Shown in pieces: positions 54,631 through 62,602 of a stretch of DNA of 64,000 nt. A program made the position numbers and the translations under genes. Below the pieces are notes generated by a model that searched no databases, was not told the DNA's origin, and saw only the letters and a list, made by a program, of their open reading frames with translations. The stretch's first letter is position 1, and every line of letters begins with the position of its first letter. Source of the stretch: Nitrospirales bacterium (GTDB lineage Bacteria > Nitrospirota > Nitrospiria > Nitrospirales > UBA8639); NCBI GenBank assembly GCA_029261355.1, contig JAJDBM010000047.1:124001-188000 (forward strand), read 5' to 3'.

Positions 54631-56166
54631 TTACTTCAGAAGTGACTCAACACTTCGCTGCAATTGAACACGATCAACCGACGCACTATTTCCAACTGTC
54701 ATGACCGACTGAGCTCCTGCTAAATTTCCAATAAGGCCCACGACATCTGCAGGAATATTCACTGCGACGCATGGAGCGGTTAAGGCAAACAAGGCATCGC
54801 CAGCACCAATACGGTCCACCACCTTTACTGCAAGTGACGGACTCTCAAAATATCCATACTCTTGATGATATAACAGGGTTCCATTTTTCCCTTGCGTCAC
54901 CATGACAGATGGACAGTTAAGATCTTTCGAGAGACCTTCAATCATGGGCTTTAACTCTCCACGTGCGTCGCGACGATCTACACGAATTTCTTTTTCCTGG
55001 ATTGAAATATAGTCCGCTTTCGGATACTTGGAGATTGTATGAAACCCCATATTCGCTGCATTGATTTGTGTATTCACAGCTAAGAACGGGGCCTGTTCTC
55101 CAAGCAATTCAATTGACGATTGAGAAAGGAGACCATGCCCAAAGTCTGCGACTATGGCCACATCACAATTCGCGAGTTTCTCGCTCATCAGGTCAGATAA
55201 TTGTCCATCTTCCCGATCAGTCAGAGGCGCATCATTCATTTCGTAAACTTCTAATAATTTAGAAAATTGATATTCCTCAATAAAGCGACGTTTGACGATT
55301 GTGGGAGAGCCTGACTTGAATACAAAATTTGCAGAAATATTTGTTTTGAGATTTTGACGTATGAATTTTTCATGTGGCTGAATCGTACCTAAATATGACA
55401 CAAGTTCCACATGGTCACAGAAGTTTGCCAAATGGTTTGCGATGGCAAGACTTCCACCAAGCTGTGTATCTTTTGAGACATGCTGCATGGCTAGAATTGG
55501 TTCTTTTGAAGACTTCCCTAGAGCTTGGCAATAAACATATTCATCGAGAATCGCCTCTCCAATCACGAGAACTCGGAGAGCCCGCAAACGTTCTAGGTAG
55601 TCAATGACGTCTTCTGCCGTATACCGTTCTCGAAATTGAACTAACCATCCATTCAAATTCGAAGGAAACATCGACACATAACGATTCAATAGACTCGTAG
55701 AACTAAACTGCACATCATTCGTCGTTTCAAGACGTCCGCCCACTAACTGCACGGCAGCTTCTTCGCGCAAGATCCCACCTGTTAAATCAGGACGTCCAGG
55801 TTTATAGTCTGGACCTTTGACATACACATCTGGCTTCAAGGCCTTAATTGCATTCTCAGCCGTCTCCCACTGATTCATCGCAACATAATCCACGGCATCT
55901 AACGCGGCTATCCCCTCAATGCGAAGATCCTCTTGAAAAGCAGGCCTATGAGGTCCTTTATTGACATAGCAATCTGGCGTCACCGTCACGACCAACACGT
56001 CTCCCAAGGCTTTTGCTTCTTCCAAATGTCGTATATGACCGACATGAAGCAGATCAAACACTCCATGACAATGGACAATAGTTTTTCCTTGATTACGTGC
56101 GTCTTGAAGAATTAACTCTAACCCTTCAAGTGACTGGGATTTTTTCAGTACGGCCACACTTGCCAT
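54631..56166 (-). CDS. HldE-like bifunctional protein, inverted order (nucleotidyltransferase-PfkB kinase)
   Basis: A 511-residue fusion. Residues about 25-165 are a cytidylyltransferase-fold domain: IVHCHGVFDLLHVGHIRHLE with the HVGH motif at 41-44, then RPAFQEDLRIEGIAALDAVD. Residues about 190-511 are a PfkB-type sugar kinase: VIGEAILDEYVYCQALGKSS, and the ATP-site VVDRIGAGDALFA near 457. HldE of E. coli has the kinase first and the adenylyltransferase second, so the order is reversed. It may phosphorylate and nucleotidyl-activate a heptose or related sugar, but the substrate is uncertain. It is two bases from the epimerase downstream of it in the map. Confidence 0.85.
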   Translation of the reverse strand: MASVAVLKKSQSLEGLELILQDARNQGKTIVHCHGVFDLLHVGHIRHLEEAKALGDVLVVTVTPDCYVNKGPHRPAFQEDLRIEGIAALDAVDYVAMNQWETAENAIKALKPDVYVKGPDYKPGRPDLTGGILREEAAVQLVGGRLETTNDVQFSSTSLLNRYVSMFPSNLNGWLVQFRERYTAEDVIDYLERLRALRVLVIGEAILDEYVYCQALGKSSKEPILAMQHVSKDTQLGGSLAIANHLANFCDHVELVSYLGTIQPHEKFIRQNLKTNISANFVFKSGSPTIVKRRFIEEYQFSKLLEVYEMNDAPLTDREDGQLSDLMSEKLANCDVAIVADFGHGLLSQSSIELLGEQAPFLAVNTQINAANMGFHTISKYPKADYISIQEKEIRVDRRDARGELKPMIEGLSKDLNCPSVMVTQGKNGTLLYHQEYGYFESPSLAVKVVDRIGAGDALFALTAPCVAVNIPADVVGLIGNLAGAQSVMTVGNSASVDRVQLQRSVESLLK

Positions 56167-56168
56167 AT

Positions 56169-57188
56169 TTAGACCTCACATGCTTCCGGTTCATTTGCTT
56201 CACGCCCCAGATACCGAAACCAATCTGCCGAAGCTTTGGCAATAGATATTGAATCCCATACCGGAGCCTCATCCCACGAATGAATATGTTGAAGCATGAC
56301 GTTGACACCTTCTTCAAACGTGACCGTCGGAGACCAACCGAGTTGGTGCTTGGCTTTCTGGATATCTGCAAACGTACAATCTGGCTCACCTGGTCGCTTA
56401 GGAATAGAGACGGTTACACCTCCAAGTAATTCGATTAAACGATTGACGCTATAGGTCCCACCCGATCCAATATTAAATACCTCTCCTGAATGCGTAGATT
56501 CTGCAGCCTTGACAAATGCATCAACAACATCCGTCACAAATGTAAAGTCACGAGTTTGCGTCCCATCACCAATAACGGTATACGGTTTTCCTTGGAGCTT
56601 CTGAGCGAGAAACACACCAAATACTGCACCATAGGTTCCTGACGTTCTTGCACGAGGACCATAGACGTTAAAAAGACGAAGTGAGACCACCGGCAACCCA
56701 TAAGTCTGCTCCCAATGCATCACAAGCTGCTCCCCAAGGTTTTTGGTTAAGGCATAGGGATACTGGGGTTGAATTGCTGAAAATTCAGAGGTTGGATAAC
56801 TATCGGGAATGCCATAACATGAGGAGGAAGCCGTATAAATAAATCGCTTGACCTTGGCGTTTCTAGATGCCTCCAGCAGGGTTGCTGTCCCTGTCACATT
56901 GGCATGATAATATTCCAATGGATTGACGATGGACGGGACAATGTCAGCCAAGGCAGCAAGATGGAACACCCAGTCAACTCCCACTAGAGCCTGAGCGACC
57001 GCCTCAGGATCAGACACATCGCCTTCTTGAATGATCAAACGGTCCTGTCCTTGTACATGATCGATATTCTCTCGACGTCCATTTGAAAAATTATCCAGTA
57101 TATGAACCTGATGTCCCTCACTGAGTAATCGTTCCACCAGATGACTCCCAATAAATCCGGCTCCACCTGTCACAAGAATATGCTTCAT
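56169..57188 (-). CDS. UDP-glucose 4-epimerase-like SDR
   Basis: A 339-residue extended SDR: ILVTGGAGFIGSHLVERLLS, HILDNFSNGRRENIDHVQGQ, HLAALADIVPSIVNPLEYYH, ASSSCYG and YPYALTKNLGEQLVMHW with the Tyr-Lys pair. The sequence YGAVFGVFLAQKLQGKPYTV with GDGTQTRDFTFVTDVVDAFV is typical of UDP-glucose/UDP-GlcNAc 4-epimerases and related dehydratases. It is first in the transcription order ahead of the HldE-like gene. An AGGAAA ribosome site precedes the ATG. Confidence 0.86.
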   Translation of the reverse strand: MKHILVTGGAGFIGSHLVERLLSEGHQVHILDNFSNGRRENIDHVQGQDRLIIQEGDVSDPEAVAQALVGVDWVFHLAALADIVPSIVNPLEYYHANVTGTATLLEASRNAKVKRFIYTASSSCYGIPDSYPTSEFSAIQPQYPYALTKNLGEQLVMHWEQTYGLPVVSLRLFNVYGPRARTSGTYGAVFGVFLAQKLQGKPYTVIGDGTQTRDFTFVTDVVDAFVKAAESTHSGEVFNIGSGGTYSVNRLIELLGGVTVSIPKRPGEPDCTFADIQKAKHQLGWSPTVTFEEGVNVMLQHIHSWDEAPVWDSISIAKASADWFRYLGREANEPEACEV

Positions 57189-57349
57189 GATGCTTTTCCT
57201 AAGATCTGCCGTATATCTAATTCCTTTTAATATTTTTGTTTCTCATTCATAAATAAGTCATGGGCTGCAAATACTAGACCCCACTACAAGAGAAGCTTTC
57301 CTCATGAAATAGCAGTCTATCGTTGAAAACCATGTCGTTTTATTCGGAT

Positions 57350-57390
57350 CTTGACACTGGCTACGTCAATACATTGACGTTCCTGTCAAG
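57350..57390. repeat. Nested inverted repeat behind the GmhA-like gene
   Basis: ACGTCAAT at 57363-57370 and ATTGACGT at 57373-57380 form an eight-pair inverted repeat with a two-base gap. Outside it, CTTGACA at 57350-57356 and TGTCAAG at 57384-57390 form a second seven-pair arm. The whole could fold as one stem with an internal loop, 12 bases after the GmhA-like stop (minus strand) and about 160 bases ahead of the epimerase ATG. No T tract follows, so it may be an operator or weak terminator. Confidence 0.55.
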
Positions 57391-57401
57391 AGAATGGATG
57401 C

Positions 57402-58046
57402 TTAGGCAGCAGTGGGGATAGAATTAGAACCAGTTGGGAGTTCTGAATTTTTCTTAGTGGAAGATAAAGCCGTCACAGTGCGAATTTCTGCAATAAGGTC
57501 ACAGACGGATAACAGCCATAACTGATGAAACAACTCAATGACATTATAGTTTTTACTATTTATCCAAAAGTTGATGTCTCCTCGAGCTCTCAAGGAATTA
57601 TGTCGTGAAAATCCGCTAAACGTCACGACGATCAACCCTCGGCTACGCGCAAACTCTGCCGCACGAATCATATTCGGAGACTTACCACTCGAGCTAATGA
57701 GAATAATCACATCTCCAGGCACGGCATAATACTCAAGGGCCTTTTCGACCCATGCTTCATACCCATAGTCATTCGCCAGACAAGTGATCAGCGACGATTC
57801 ATTAAAGTTCATGCAGCGAATCCCTGCCGCTTTATTAAAATCTATGGAACAATGGCTGGCAATGGCCGCGCTCCCACCATTTCCAACAATAATCGCTTTT
57901 TTCCCTTTGGTCTGACACTTTACCAGAAGGTTCTTGAGTGCTATCACTTCATTGGATACATCTGAGCCTACTAACACCTTGTGATATTCTGAAAAGTAAT
58001 CTGCGAGAAACTCCTTCTCGTTCACGGACTTCATGTTTCTTCTCAT
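57402..58046 (-). CDS. GmhA-like SIS-domain phosphosugar isomerase
   Basis: A 214-residue SIS protein. KKAIIVGNGGSAAIASHCSI near residue 50-70 is the GmhA/DiaA sugar-phosphate motif, with VIILISSSGKSPNMIRAAEF the second. GmhA isomerises sedoheptulose-7-phosphate to manno-heptose-7-phosphate. In the C-terminal helix VIELFHQLWLLSVCDLIAE one metal-binding His of GmhA is present but the second position reads Leu/Ser, so exact chemistry may differ. A GAGAGGG site precedes the ATG. With the HddA- and HddC-like genes nearby it fits a GDP-heptose route. Confidence 0.8.
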   Translation of the reverse strand: MRRNMKSVNEKEFLADYFSEYHKVLVGSDVSNEVIALKNLLVKCQTKGKKAIIVGNGGSAAIASHCSIDFNKAAGIRCMNFNESSLITCLANDYGYEAWVEKALEYYAVPGDVIILISSSGKSPNMIRAAEFARSRGLIVVTFSGFSRHNSLRARGDINFWINSKNYNVIELFHQLWLLSVCDLIAEIRTVTALSSTKKNSELPTGSNSIPTAA

Positions 58047-58159
58047 AGTGAACCCTCTCTTGGCCTCTCGTCATGATCCATCAAAGCAAAATATAGCAAT
58101 ATCTAGGCCACAACATACATCTATGCTCTTATAAAGGAACGACTTTGTTGCTGGAGTAC

Positions 58160-59149
58160 TTAGGGACGGTAGAAAATGAGGCGTGACCCTTGGCTTTCAA
58201 AATGAAATGGCACTTCAGGCATGCCAATGAGTGCTTGCCTGACAGCCTCTTGATTATACGGCTCGACGTAGAGCAACAAAAATCCGCCTCCACCCGCTCC
58301 CAACAGCTTTCCACCAATCGCCCCTGCTTGACGAGCTCTCTCGTAGGCATCATCAATCAATGGATTACTCACGGCATCTGATAGTTGTCGTTTATACATC
58401 CAACTTTCTTGTAATAATTCACCAAACTCCCTGAGATCTCGACCGTTGCACAAAATTTTGGCACCCTGCTCAACAAGACCGTGCATATGCTTGAGCTGGG
58501 ATGCCACTTCTCCGTTTTTCGTTCGAGACATTTGACTCTCAAGAATATCGTGAGCGGTTCTCTGTAAACCGGTGTAGAATAAGAGCAACCTATCTTCTAA
58601 CGCCCCGAGTCGTTCTTTTTGAACGATGACAGGCTTTACCGATACGGTATCTTGATCATGAAATTCCAAATTGACGACACCACCAAGGGCACAGGTGTAT
58701 TGATCCTGCAATCCCACACGTTCCTTGATCAATTCTCGTTCAACATAGACACTTTCCTTGGCAAGTTGTTCGGTTGTGACTAATTCGCCTTTATAGGCAT
58801 GCAGAGCATGGAGGAGCCCAACCGTAAATGATGATGACGACCCAAGCCCAGTGCGTGCAGGAAGATCGTTGACCACACTCATTTCTACACCGCCGTCAAT
58901 GTTGACATATCGCAGACATTCACGAACCGACGGATGCTGGATGTCGTCAACTGAAGAACAGAGCTCCATGCGAGAGTAACTAACGCGGATACGATGATCG
59001 AAAAACTTTGTTAACGGTGTCACCGAAATTGTAGTGTATTTGTCAATTGATGCTCCTAAGGTCGCCCCACCATAGGATGAAAAATGCTCAGGATAATCGG
59101 TTCCACCGCCAAAGAAACTTATTCGTACAGGAGTTTGAGTAATAATCAT
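58160..59149 (-). CDS. GHMP sugar kinase, HddA-like (heptose-7-phosphate 1-kinase)
   Basis: A 329-residue GHMP-family kinase. The N-terminus TPVRISFFGGGTDYPEHFSS and the ATP motif PARTGLGSSSSFTVGLLHAL (about 95-114) with the closing AIGGKLLGAGGGGFLLLYVE are those of HddA and related sugar 1-kinases. HddA phosphorylates D-glycero-D-manno-heptose-7-phosphate at C1. It sits between the GmhA-like gene and the HddC-like gene cluster, as in known GDP-heptose loci. The substrate assignment rests on context. Confidence 0.86.
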   Translation of the reverse strand: MIITQTPVRISFFGGGTDYPEHFSSYGGATLGASIDKYTTISVTPLTKFFDHRIRVSYSRMELCSSVDDIQHPSVRECLRYVNIDGGVEMSVVNDLPARTGLGSSSSFTVGLLHALHAYKGELVTTEQLAKESVYVERELIKERVGLQDQYTCALGGVVNLEFHDQDTVSVKPVIVQKERLGALEDRLLLFYTGLQRTAHDILESQMSRTKNGEVASQLKHMHGLVEQGAKILCNGRDLREFGELLQESWMYKRQLSDAVSNPLIDDAYERARQAGAIGGKLLGAGGGGFLLLYVEPYNQEAVRQALIGMPEVPFHFESQGSRLIFYRP

Positions 59150-59153
59150 AGTG

Positions 59154-60092
59154 TTATCGAGCGATTAATGTTTCCGATTTCTTCCATGGCATATACTGTT
59201 CAAACCAGTCAATGGTTCTTGAGAGGCCCTCATCTAACTCTGTAAACCGAAGACTTGGGCTATGTAGCTTGAGTCTTTCAATATTTAAAAACTTTGATCG
59301 TGCCCCAACATATTTCGACTGGTCAAACTGAATGTCCTCAAAAGGGTATTTCACTATTTCACAAATTTTTTGAGCAAAAGATTTAATACTCCGGGCATCA
59401 CCAGTCCCTATATTCACGATGTCGCTCTCACCTCGTTCACTCAAAGCGAGCAGGGAATGAATAAAATCATCCAGATAAATGAGCTCTCGTGTTTGCTCTC
59501 CATCACCCCACAGCACAACTGGTTCTCCGTAATATTTCCCTCTGAGGATTTTTCGAATCAAGTCAAAAATAAAGTGCAATTGACGATCATCCGTATGATA
59601 CCCAGGTCCATAGAGCGTCGAAGGGACAACATACAGATAGGATCCACCGAATTGTTGATGAATTGCTTGTAATCCCACGTACAACATTCTCTTCGTCATG
59701 GCATAGGCAAACAGGCTCTCAATAGGACTACCGTTGAGATAATTCTCTTCGCATGTATCGAGATCAGGTGCGTAGGAACAACTTGTTCCAATACTGATGA
59801 GCTTGGCTTGAAACTGACATTCTTGCCACCACGAAAGAACGGTCGTATTTAGTTTTTGATTAATCAACCATTGTTCACCTGGATGTGATAAGCAAAAGTC
59901 TCCAGCCTGCGTCCAGGCCGCAAGGTGATAGATTCGTTCAAATTTCGATTGATTATACTGACGCAAACTCTGTGAGTTCGTAAGGTCAGCATCTCGAGAG
60001 CCTAATCCAATGACCGTGTGGCCAGCCTCCGTCAAACGTAGACACAATGTTTTCCCAAGAAACCCTGTTGCACCAGTCACCAAAATCTTCAT
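59154..60092 (-). CDS. NAD-dependent epimerase/reductase (SDR, Fcl/WcaG-like)
   Basis: A 312-residue extended SDR: ILVTGATGFLGKTLCLRLTE, YHLAAWTQAGDFCLSHPGEQ, SIGTSCSYAPD and the Tyr-Lys pair YAMTKRMLY. The arrangement CSYAPDLDTCEENYLNGSPI with VPSTLYGPGYHTDDRQLHFI resembles GDP-fucose synthase and the heptose C3/C5-epimerase and C4-reductase group. With a Gmd-like dehydratase in the island it could complete a GDP-6-deoxy sugar. It overlaps the C-methyltransferase gene by four bases and lies four bases before the HddA-like gene. Confidence 0.83.
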   Translation of the reverse strand: MKILVTGATGFLGKTLCLRLTEAGHTVIGLGSRDADLTNSQSLRQYNQSKFERIYHLAAWTQAGDFCLSHPGEQWLINQKLNTTVLSWWQECQFQAKLISIGTSCSYAPDLDTCEENYLNGSPIESLFAYAMTKRMLYVGLQAIHQQFGGSYLYVVPSTLYGPGYHTDDRQLHFIFDLIRKILRGKYYGEPVVLWGDGEQTRELIYLDDFIHSLLALSERGESDIVNIGTGDARSIKSFAQKICEIVKYPFEDIQFDQSKYVGARSKFLNIERLKLHSPSLRFTELDEGLSRTIDWFEQYMPWKKSETLIAR

Positions 60093-61297
60093 GACAACAC
60101 AGGCATCGGATCAATAGGAAAGTAAAATTCTACGCCTTGCTCAATTAATTGTTGATTATTCGCAAGGATTTCTTCTTTGAAATTCCATGCAAGGACATAA
60201 TACATGTCAGGTGGTCCAGCCAACTCATCTTCCATGACAATACGAATATATTGACCTGGAGAATAGAGATCCCTTCGTAATGGATTTTTTTCGACTAAAC
60301 ATTCAACGTACTCTGGCCCAATTTCAAAATAATTCAATAAAGTATTTCCTTTGACCGGAGCACCAAACCCATACACAGTCAGTCCTTGCTCTTTAACGAC
60401 ACCAAGAAATTCGCGATTGCGTGTCTTCATCTTGTCGACCTCTTCAGCAAATGCACGGTACGTCGCCAAATCATTACTCTGATGCAGTTCTTCTTCTTTA
60501 CGAAGCTGTCCTAACCTCTGCGAGAATCCCCGTTTTCCTCTAAGTCCCACATATCCAATAATTGACCCTCCATGAATGGGAGAAAGATACGCATCAAACA
60601 TGGAGAGGCCATGTAAGTTCAATAGAGTTTCTATCGTCTCCACATTATAGTAGAGCAAATGTTCATGATAGATTTGATCAAAAGCCATATTTTCGACAAT
60701 TCGCTTCATATACAGAAATTGCACAACGAATACACCATCCTCATCTAAGATCGATCGGATTCCATCTGTGATGTCATGCAGATCTTCTAAATGAAAAAAT
60801 ACTCCGGCCGCATTAATCACTTGATACTTTCCGGGTAATTTCTTAAGAACTTCGCCACTCACAAATTCGGCCATCGTTTCAACTCCAGCCTTGTTGGCAA
60901 TCTCGGCCGTTCCTTTCGAAGATTCTATGCCTAAGACGTCGTACCCTAATCGTTGGAAATGCTTAAGTTGGGTACCGTCATTTGAACCAATATCTAAGAC
61001 CCGTTTACGTGCTTGATGTTTAAAGAATGTTTCATCCACCTCGGCGGCAACATGCTTAAAATGCGCATCAAGCGTACGAGTCACTCCTGATAAATAAGTA
61101 TGGTCCCCAAACATCACTTCTTTCGAAACGGTATAGTCCAACTGTGGGGTATGACATTGATGACAGTACACAACACGGAGGGGATAATACGGTTCTGTGC
61201 CTATTTCTTCTGCTCGAAGAAAATTATTACACCATGGTTGCTCATGTAAATCTAAAACGAGATCTAAGCTGTTGGAATCACAGACTCGACAGTTCAT
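60089..61297 (-). CDS. Sugar C-methyltransferase (NovU/TylC3-type three-domain)
   Basis: A 402-residue protein with all three parts of sugar C-methyltransferases: an N-terminal zinc site with CRVC at residues 3-6 and a second CHQC near 50, a SAM domain (VLDIGSNDGTQLKHFQRLGY, then HLEDLHDITDGIRSILDEDG), the family segment DQIYHEHLLYYNVETIETLL, and a C-terminal Rossmann-like domain (LTVYGFGAPVKGNTLLNYFE). These enzymes add a branch methyl to a keto-sugar nucleotide, usually at C3. It implies a branched sugar as one product of this island. Overlaps its neighbours by four bases on both sides. Confidence 0.92.
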   Translation of the reverse strand: MNCRVCDSNSLDLVLDLHEQPWCNNFLRAEEIGTEPYYPLRVVYCHQCHTPQLDYTVSKEVMFGDHTYLSGVTRTLDAHFKHVAAEVDETFFKHQARKRVLDIGSNDGTQLKHFQRLGYDVLGIESSKGTAEIANKAGVETMAEFVSGEVLKKLPGKYQVINAAGVFFHLEDLHDITDGIRSILDEDGVFVVQFLYMKRIVENMAFDQIYHEHLLYYNVETIETLLNLHGLSMFDAYLSPIHGGSIIGYVGLRGKRGFSQRLGQLRKEEELHQSNDLATYRAFAEEVDKMKTRNREFLGVVKEQGLTVYGFGAPVKGNTLLNYFEIGPEYVECLVEKNPLRRDLYSPGQYIRIVMEDELAGPPDMYYVLAWNFKEEILANNQQLIEQGVEFYFPIDPMPVLS

Positions 61298-62058
61298 ACT
61301 ATTTGCCTCATAGACTCGGAGTCATTCAGGGGATGGTGGAAAACGCGATCAAATTCTTGTTCAGCTTGAGCATAAGAGGCTGGGGTCCCGATATCAAAGA
61401 ATTCATGTATACCTTCAAACCCATACAGACCCTTCTCTACCCATCTTGGAAATACTTCATGCTCTAGGGAGACACTGCCGTGCTCTGGAATACTCGCCAC
61501 TAAGGAGCCAGACAACACATACATGCCTGCATTTATCCATTCGGAAGACATGGTTTGTCCTTTCTCTGAAAAGGCACTAACAGTGCCTTTATCACATAAG
61601 GTCACATGACCAAAGCGTTGCGAATCACTCACTTTGGTGAGTGCTAGAGTCCCAATCGCATCACGCTCTTCATGAAATTGAATAAGTTCGGCTAGATCAA
61701 CATCACACCAGGAATCCCCATTCAGGACTAATGCGGACTGGGTGTGACGACGTGACCATGCCCAACGAATTGCACCACCCGTCCCCATCGGCTCTCGTTC
61801 TTCCGAATACCGTATCTGCAATCCAATGTTGTGACCATCGCCAAAATATTCACGAATCTTCCACTCCATATACCCCGTACACAACACAATATTTTTAAAT
61901 CCCTTTTTACGTAGCATGACTAGTTGCCATTCAAGAAACGGACGACCACGAATCAACGCCATTGACTTTGGTCTATCAGACACCACTGACTGCAATCGAC
62001 TGCCTTTGCCTCCACAAAGAATAATTACATCAAGAGAATGGGGCTCCGACATACTCAT
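61294..62058 (-). CDS. Sugar-1-phosphate nucleotidyltransferase, HddC-like
   Basis: A nucleotidyltransferase with GGKGSRLQSVVSDRPKSMAL at the N-terminus, GTGGAIRWAW and LNGDSWCDVDLAELI with the metal-binding Asp, and a final HEFFDIGTPASYAQAEQEF. This is the pattern of HddC, which forms GDP-D-glycero-manno-heptose, and of related mannose-1-phosphate guanylyltransferases. The ATG at 62058 (MSMSEPHSLDV) avoids overlap with the Nudix gene; the frame is open to 62142. With GmhA- and HddA-like neighbours, a heptose substrate is favoured; mannose is the alternative. Confidence 0.83.
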   Translation of the reverse strand: MSMSEPHSLDVIILCGGKGSRLQSVVSDRPKSMALIRGRPFLEWQLVMLRKKGFKNIVLCTGYMEWKIREYFGDGHNIGLQIRYSEEREPMGTGGAIRWAWSRRHTQSALVLNGDSWCDVDLAELIQFHEERDAIGTLALTKVSDSQRFGHVTLCDKGTVSAFSEKGQTMSSEWINAGMYVLSGSLVASIPEHGSVSLEHEVFPRWVEKGLYGFEGIHEFFDIGTPASYAQAEQEFDRVFHHPLNDSESMRQIV

Positions 62059-62107
62059 GATCTGTTGAGAAAACCATTTTTGAATAAGATATTCATATCT
62101 ATCTGAC

Positions 62108-62602
62108 TCACCCAAGCTTCCCAAAGACCCCTTGAAACACATCTGTAATTGGTTGTTGGGAAGGTGGAATTAATTCCATCGGCAGATGCTGACTATCAAA
62201 GTACCTCAGCTCGAGACTTTCTTCACTGCATGTTAAGTCTCCTCCACGTACAGTCCCCTCAACAACCACATCAATAATTTGCAAACCATCTGGTCGATCT
62301 GGATACCTCACTATCCGTTCTTCCGGGTTTGAATACACTCCGACTAATCGTATAATTTCAATCTCTAATCCAGTCTCTTCCTTTACCTCACGCATGGCGG
62401 TTTGAGTAATGGTTTCTCCCACTTCCAAACTTCCACCTGGTAGTCCCCACCATCCACAATCTGAACGACGTTCAAGGAGTATTTGATTACGGTCGTCCCG
62501 TATGACCACACCCACTCCAAGTCTCAATGTCGTTTTTGGACCAACAGATCGCTGGGCAAACATGTGGGGAAGTACCGGAGAGGGATCAGCCATGTTAAAC
62601 AT
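62108..62602 (-). CDS. Nudix hydrolase
   Basis: A 164-residue Nudix protein. The box GGSLEVGETITQTAMREVKE then ETGLEIEI fits GX5EX7REUXEEXGU, and LRLGVGVVIRDDRNQILLER is the usual preceding strand. The residues GWWGLPGGSLEVGE are common in GDP-mannose and other NDP-sugar hydrolases. It may recycle or proof-read nucleotide sugars of this cluster. It overlaps the neighbouring epimerase gene by eight bases, so it belongs to the operon. Confidence 0.86.
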   Translation of the reverse strand: MFNMADPSPVLPHMFAQRSVGPKTTLRLGVGVVIRDDRNQILLERRSDCGWWGLPGGSLEVGETITQTAMREVKEETGLEIEIIRLVGVYSNPEERIVRYPDRPDGLQIIDVVVEGTVRGGDLTCSEESLELRYFDSQHLPMELIPPSQQPITDVFQGVFGKLG

